64,000 nt of DNA from Williamsia phyllosphaerae (lineage in GTDB: Bacteria; Actinomycetota; Actinomycetes; Mycobacteriales; Mycobacteriaceae): assembly GCF_014635305.1 (NCBI RefSeq), contig NZ_BMCS01000002.1, positions 62,001 to 126,000 on the forward strand, in the 5' to 3' direction. Shown one piece after another: positions 61,955-64,000 of the stretch. The number at the start of each line of letters is the position of its first letter. Positions within the stretch are counted from its first letter, which is position 1. A model generated the notes under the pieces. It was given only the letters and a program-made list of their open reading frames with translations, did no database searches and was not told the origin of the DNA. The translations under genes and the position numbers were made by a program.

Positions 61955-62515
61955 TCATTTCTGTGTATCAGAGTGACACCGATCCTCGCCACTGTCCAGT
62001 GGCAGAAACACCGTGTGCTCGGAGGCCGGTTCCACCTCGATCGCCCAATAGTCGTCCGGACCGCCGTGCCGGGTGTACGCGAGGACGGCCTGCGCCACCG
62101 GCATGGAGACGACGAGGATCATCTCCGGGGTCCTGGTCCGGTCGATCCAGTCGCCTATGCGTGCAACGAAATCCGCGATGCTCTCGCCGCCGTGGGGCAC
62201 CGAGGCGATGTCGGTGAACCAGTCGCGCAGTTCGCCGACCGGGATGTCCTCCGGCGCCCGACCGCGCCAGCGTCCCAGGTCGAGGGTGCTCAGGTCGGTG
62301 TCGACGCGGGCGTCGACACCGAGCACGTCGGCGGTCTGCACCACCGACGCCTCCGGACCGCAGAGCGCCACACCGTCCGGCGGGGAACCCACCGAACTCT
62401 CGACGAGCCGGCGGCAGTCCCGCCGGCCGGTCTCGTCGAGGTCGTGGTGCTCTGATCCGAACCTCAGGTCCCGGTTGGGACCCGTGCGCCCGGCGGCGAT
62501 GACCCGGACGGTCAG
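61955..62515 (-). CDS. Histidine-phosphatase-family protein lacking catalytic histidines
   Basis: About 186 residues. The best start is CTG 62515, overlapping the cbtA stop as CTGA; there is no in-frame ATG or GTG nearby, and the ATG 62602 would overlap cbtA by 90 bp. The layout is that of phosphoglycerate-mutase-like proteins: TVRVIAAGRTGPN in place of the RHGxT motif, STLDLGRWRGRAPEDIPVGE, VPHGGESIADFVARIGDW, and ILVVSMPVAQAVL in place of the second SHG motif. Both catalytic His are thus replaced. Genes of this family often follow cbtA in actinobacteria, suggesting a binding or regulatory role in cobalt/B12 homeostasis. Confidence 0.75.
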   Translation of the reverse strand: MTVRVIAAGRTGPNRDLRFGSEHHDLDETGRRDCRRLVESSVGSPPDGVALCGPEASVVQTADVLGVDARVDTDLSTLDLGRWRGRAPEDIPVGELRDWFTDIASVPHGGESIADFVARIGDWIDRTRTPEMILVVSMPVAQAVLAYTRHGGPDDYWAIEVEPASEHTVFLPLDSGEDRCHSDTQK

Positions 62516-63321
62516 CGAAGCGACTCCGCCGAGGCCGCCGTGGTGCGACGTGTGGCCAGTCGTGTGAGCACGACCGCGAAGACGAGTCCGAGAACCGTCC
62601 ACAGGATCATCTGGTTGGCGATCGAGTAGAAGCGGAACGTCCCGACGACGTCACCGGGGAATCCCGGGAACACGATTGCCCCGTCCGGGGCGGTCAGGGC
62701 CGTGGGCACCTCGTCGAAACTCGGCAGCAGCGCCATCGCGACACCGACGACGGTGAGATAGCCGACCGCCGAGACGATCAACGCGTACAGGCCGCCGATG
62801 CGGGGCAGCAACCAGAAGGCCAGGACCACTGCTGCGATCGCGACGACCAACGACACCAGCGTCATCGTCAGGTAGGACCCGCTGCGCGAGCCGATGGTGT
62901 CGTCGTTGCCGACGGCGGGCGGGTTGGCCGGGTACTTGCCGAACGGCACGAGGTAGACCGCGACGAATCCGCCGAACGCCAGCAGTCCGGCGACGAGACG
63001 GGGATCGACCAGCGGGTACCGCCGACCGACGTAGGCCCACAGGACGGTGAAGATCACCGCGAAGACCGCGCCCATGGCCAGTCCGAAGACGATCGAGCCG
63101 ACGCCGGCACCGATGTTCTCCTGTACCGAGCGGGTGAAGACCTCACCGTGCTCGTGGGCACCGTGCTCGCCGGCGAGCATCTCCTCGGCTGCGCTGCGGC
63201 CACCCTCGTAATCGATGGCCTTGGCCACCTGCGGCTCGATGAAGATCCGAGCGAACACGAACGCGAACAATCCGGCGACGAGACCCGAGATGAGTCCGGC
63301 GCCGATGAATTTCTTCTCCAT
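62512..63321 (-). CDS. cbtA: CbtA-family cobalt transporter subunit
   Basis: 269 residues from ATG 63321. About six spans, beginning FIGAGLISGLVAGLFAFVFA. A His-rich loop EHGAHEHGEVFTRSVQENIG after span 1 could bind Co2+, and the family segment GTFRFYSIANQMILWTVLG closes the protein. CbtA and CbtB are predicted cobalt uptake proteins found under B12 riboswitch control. It follows cbtB after 40 nt. Confidence 0.9.
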   Translation of the reverse strand: MEKKFIGAGLISGLVAGLFAFVFARIFIEPQVAKAIDYEGGRSAAEEMLAGEHGAHEHGEVFTRSVQENIGAGVGSIVFGLAMGAVFAVIFTVLWAYVGRRYPLVDPRLVAGLLAFGGFVAVYLVPFGKYPANPPAVGNDDTIGSRSGSYLTMTLVSLVVAIAAVVLAFWLLPRIGGLYALIVSAVGYLTVVGVAMALLPSFDEVPTALTAPDGAIVFPGFPGDVVGTFRFYSIANQMILWTVLGLVFAVVLTRLATRRTTAASAESLR

Positions 63322-63361
63322 GGAGTTGTCGACTTCCTTCGCTACGAGGCGTGTGGGGTGC

Positions 63362-63595
63362 TCAGTGGCAGGGGAAGCCGAGGAAGTGACGGGCGTCGTG
63401 GACGAACTCGTGCACGTGGGTGTCGGCGCCGAACACCGAGACGGCGCCCTGGTCGTAGCCGAGGAAGTAGTAGGCCAGCGCCGCGACTGCGGTGGTGGCG
63501 GTGAGCCACAGGGCGGTGTTGACCACCGAGATGTCCGGGGTGTCGAGAACCAGCGAACCGGGGCGGCTCGCGGTGGCGACAGATGTGTTCGACAT
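63362..63595 (-). CDS. cbtB: CbtB-family cobalt transporter small subunit
   Basis: 77 residues from ATG 63595 (GAGGAG upstream). One span (about 25-45, ALWLTATTAVAALAYYFLGY) and the diagnostic His-rich C-terminus HVHEFVHDARHFLGFPCH, presumably the metal-gathering site. It is first in the cbtB-cbtA operon, directly downstream of a cobalamin riboswitch. Confidence 0.92.
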   Translation of the reverse strand: MSNTSVATASRPGSLVLDTPDISVVNTALWLTATTAVAALAYYFLGYDQGAVSVFGADTHVHEFVHDARHFLGFPCH

Positions 63596-63639
63596 GTTGC
63601 TCCTCTACGGGATTGCGCGTCCCGTGTCGTGGGGTGATG

Positions 63640-63765
63640 TGTGCCGTGCGTCGGTTACCTGACTCGCTCACCTCGCGGGTGACCTCACAGTGGCGCGACC
63701 GTCCCGGATTCTCACCGGGTTCCCCGCGCACAGCTCGCATGACTGTATTGCCGACCATCACCGCT
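63640..63765 (-). ncRNA. Cobalamin (B12) riboswitch controlling cbtBA
   Basis: The minus strand carries the conserved core: GGGGAACCCGGTGAGAATCC, then GGGACGGTCGCGCCACTGTG (63725-63685 region), and after a variable stem the B12 box GCGAGTCAGGTAACCGACGC (about 63670-63651). The element lies about 50 nt before the cbtB ribosome site. B12 binding is expected to shut the operon off. The 5' boundary is approximate. Confidence 0.92.
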
Positions 63766-63827
63766 GGTCAATACGCATCGCCCGGCGAGGCGGGAGAGTT
63801 GTCGGTGGTGTGGTGGATCATGGACCG

Positions 63828-64000
63828 ATGACCACCACCGTCGCTGCCGACGTGCTCGCGCGGTTCAGCGCGCCCACCCGCGACTGGTTCACCGGTGCGT
63901 TCTCGGCCCCGACCCCGGCCCAGATCGGGGCGTGGAACGCCATCGCCGACGGAGCCCACACCCTGGTGGTGGCGCCGACGGGGTCCGGCAAGACGCTCTC
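63828..64000 (+). CDS. lhr: Lhr-type DEAD/DEAH helicase, 3' part outside window
   Basis: Only the first 57 codons are visible, from ATG 63828. They show a Q-motif-like APTPAQIGAWNAI followed by motif I VVAPTGSGKTL, the start of a superfamily 2 helicase. The spacing and sequence resemble Lhr (large helicase-related) proteins of actinobacteria, involved in DNA repair. It is divergent from the riboswitch-controlled cbt operon. The assignment to Lhr rather than another helicase rests on this short stretch. Confidence 0.7.
   Translation, partial: MTTTVAADVLARFSAPTRDWFTGAFSAPTPAQIGAWNAIADGAHTLVVAPTGSGKTL

Overview
The window is high-GC actinobacterial DNA from a mycolic-acid-containing member of the Mycobacteriales. 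Gordonia or a close relative is my best guess at genus, and that is an inference. The evidence is gene content and order matching two core Mycobacterium tuberculosis blocks. The first is lpqY/sugA/sugB, Rv1234, Rv1232c, Rv1231c, Rv1230c, mrp, tatB, htrA, rseA, sigE, Rv1220c (about 1-13,470). The second is manB, wbbL, rmlD, Rv3267, Rv3268, fadE25, purE, purK, Rv3277, Rv3278c, birA, accD5, accE5, maf ... sseA, Rv3284, accA3 (about 14,290-32,270 and 54,440-59,090). Many genes use GTG or TTG starts, 4-bp overlaps, and leaderless promoters with a TANNNT box 6-9 nt before the start codon. I see no tRNA, rRNA, transposase, prophage or CRISPR array.

Layout. 1-3,110 (-): a sugar/trehalose-type ABC importer. 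3,237-9,285: a membrane stress protein, a CitE-like lyase, an MgtE-N/CBS protein, a DUF1003 protein, a lytic transglycosylase and Mrp. 9,308-12,589 (-): sigE-rseA-htrA and tatB, an envelope-stress module with an ECF-type promoter before sigE. 12,792-19,770: a methyltransferase, an SGNH hydrolase, the rhamnose-linker genes (rmlD-wbbL-manB), and a divergent LCP ligase and TIGR03089 protein. 19,802-32,266: fadE25, a dienelactone hydrolase, a DUF559 gene bracketed by 21-bp repeats, purE/purK, GtrA, a two-component system, birA and the acyl-CoA carboxylase genes accD5/accE5, then maf.

The standout region is 32,396-54,345. This ~22-kb island sits between maf and sseA, which are neighbours in M. tuberculosis. 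It holds two diverged copies of one gene set. Each set has a DrrA/DrrB-like ABC exporter pair, a GT1 glycosyltransferase, WS/DGAT-like acyltransferase(s), and a three-gene operon of PapA/condensation-fold acyltransferases (P1-P2-P3). An Ag85-like mycolyltransferase/esterase and a GT2 enzyme are added. A seventh PapA-like gene (P4) lies between the sufE-like gene and accA3. No PKS, NRPS or MmpL gene is present. My inference is that the island assembles and exports multiply acylated glycolipids, possibly two related products. The carboxylase subunits AccD5/AccE5 and AccA3 that flank it would supply malonyl- or methylmalonyl-CoA for the acyl chains.

59,112-64,000: a small GNAT-like gene, a second Ag85-like protein, a strong bidirectional terminator, an acyl-CoA dehydrogenase, a cobalamin-riboswitch-controlled cbtB-cbtA operon with a histidine-phosphatase relative lacking its catalytic histidines, and the start of an Lhr-type helicase.
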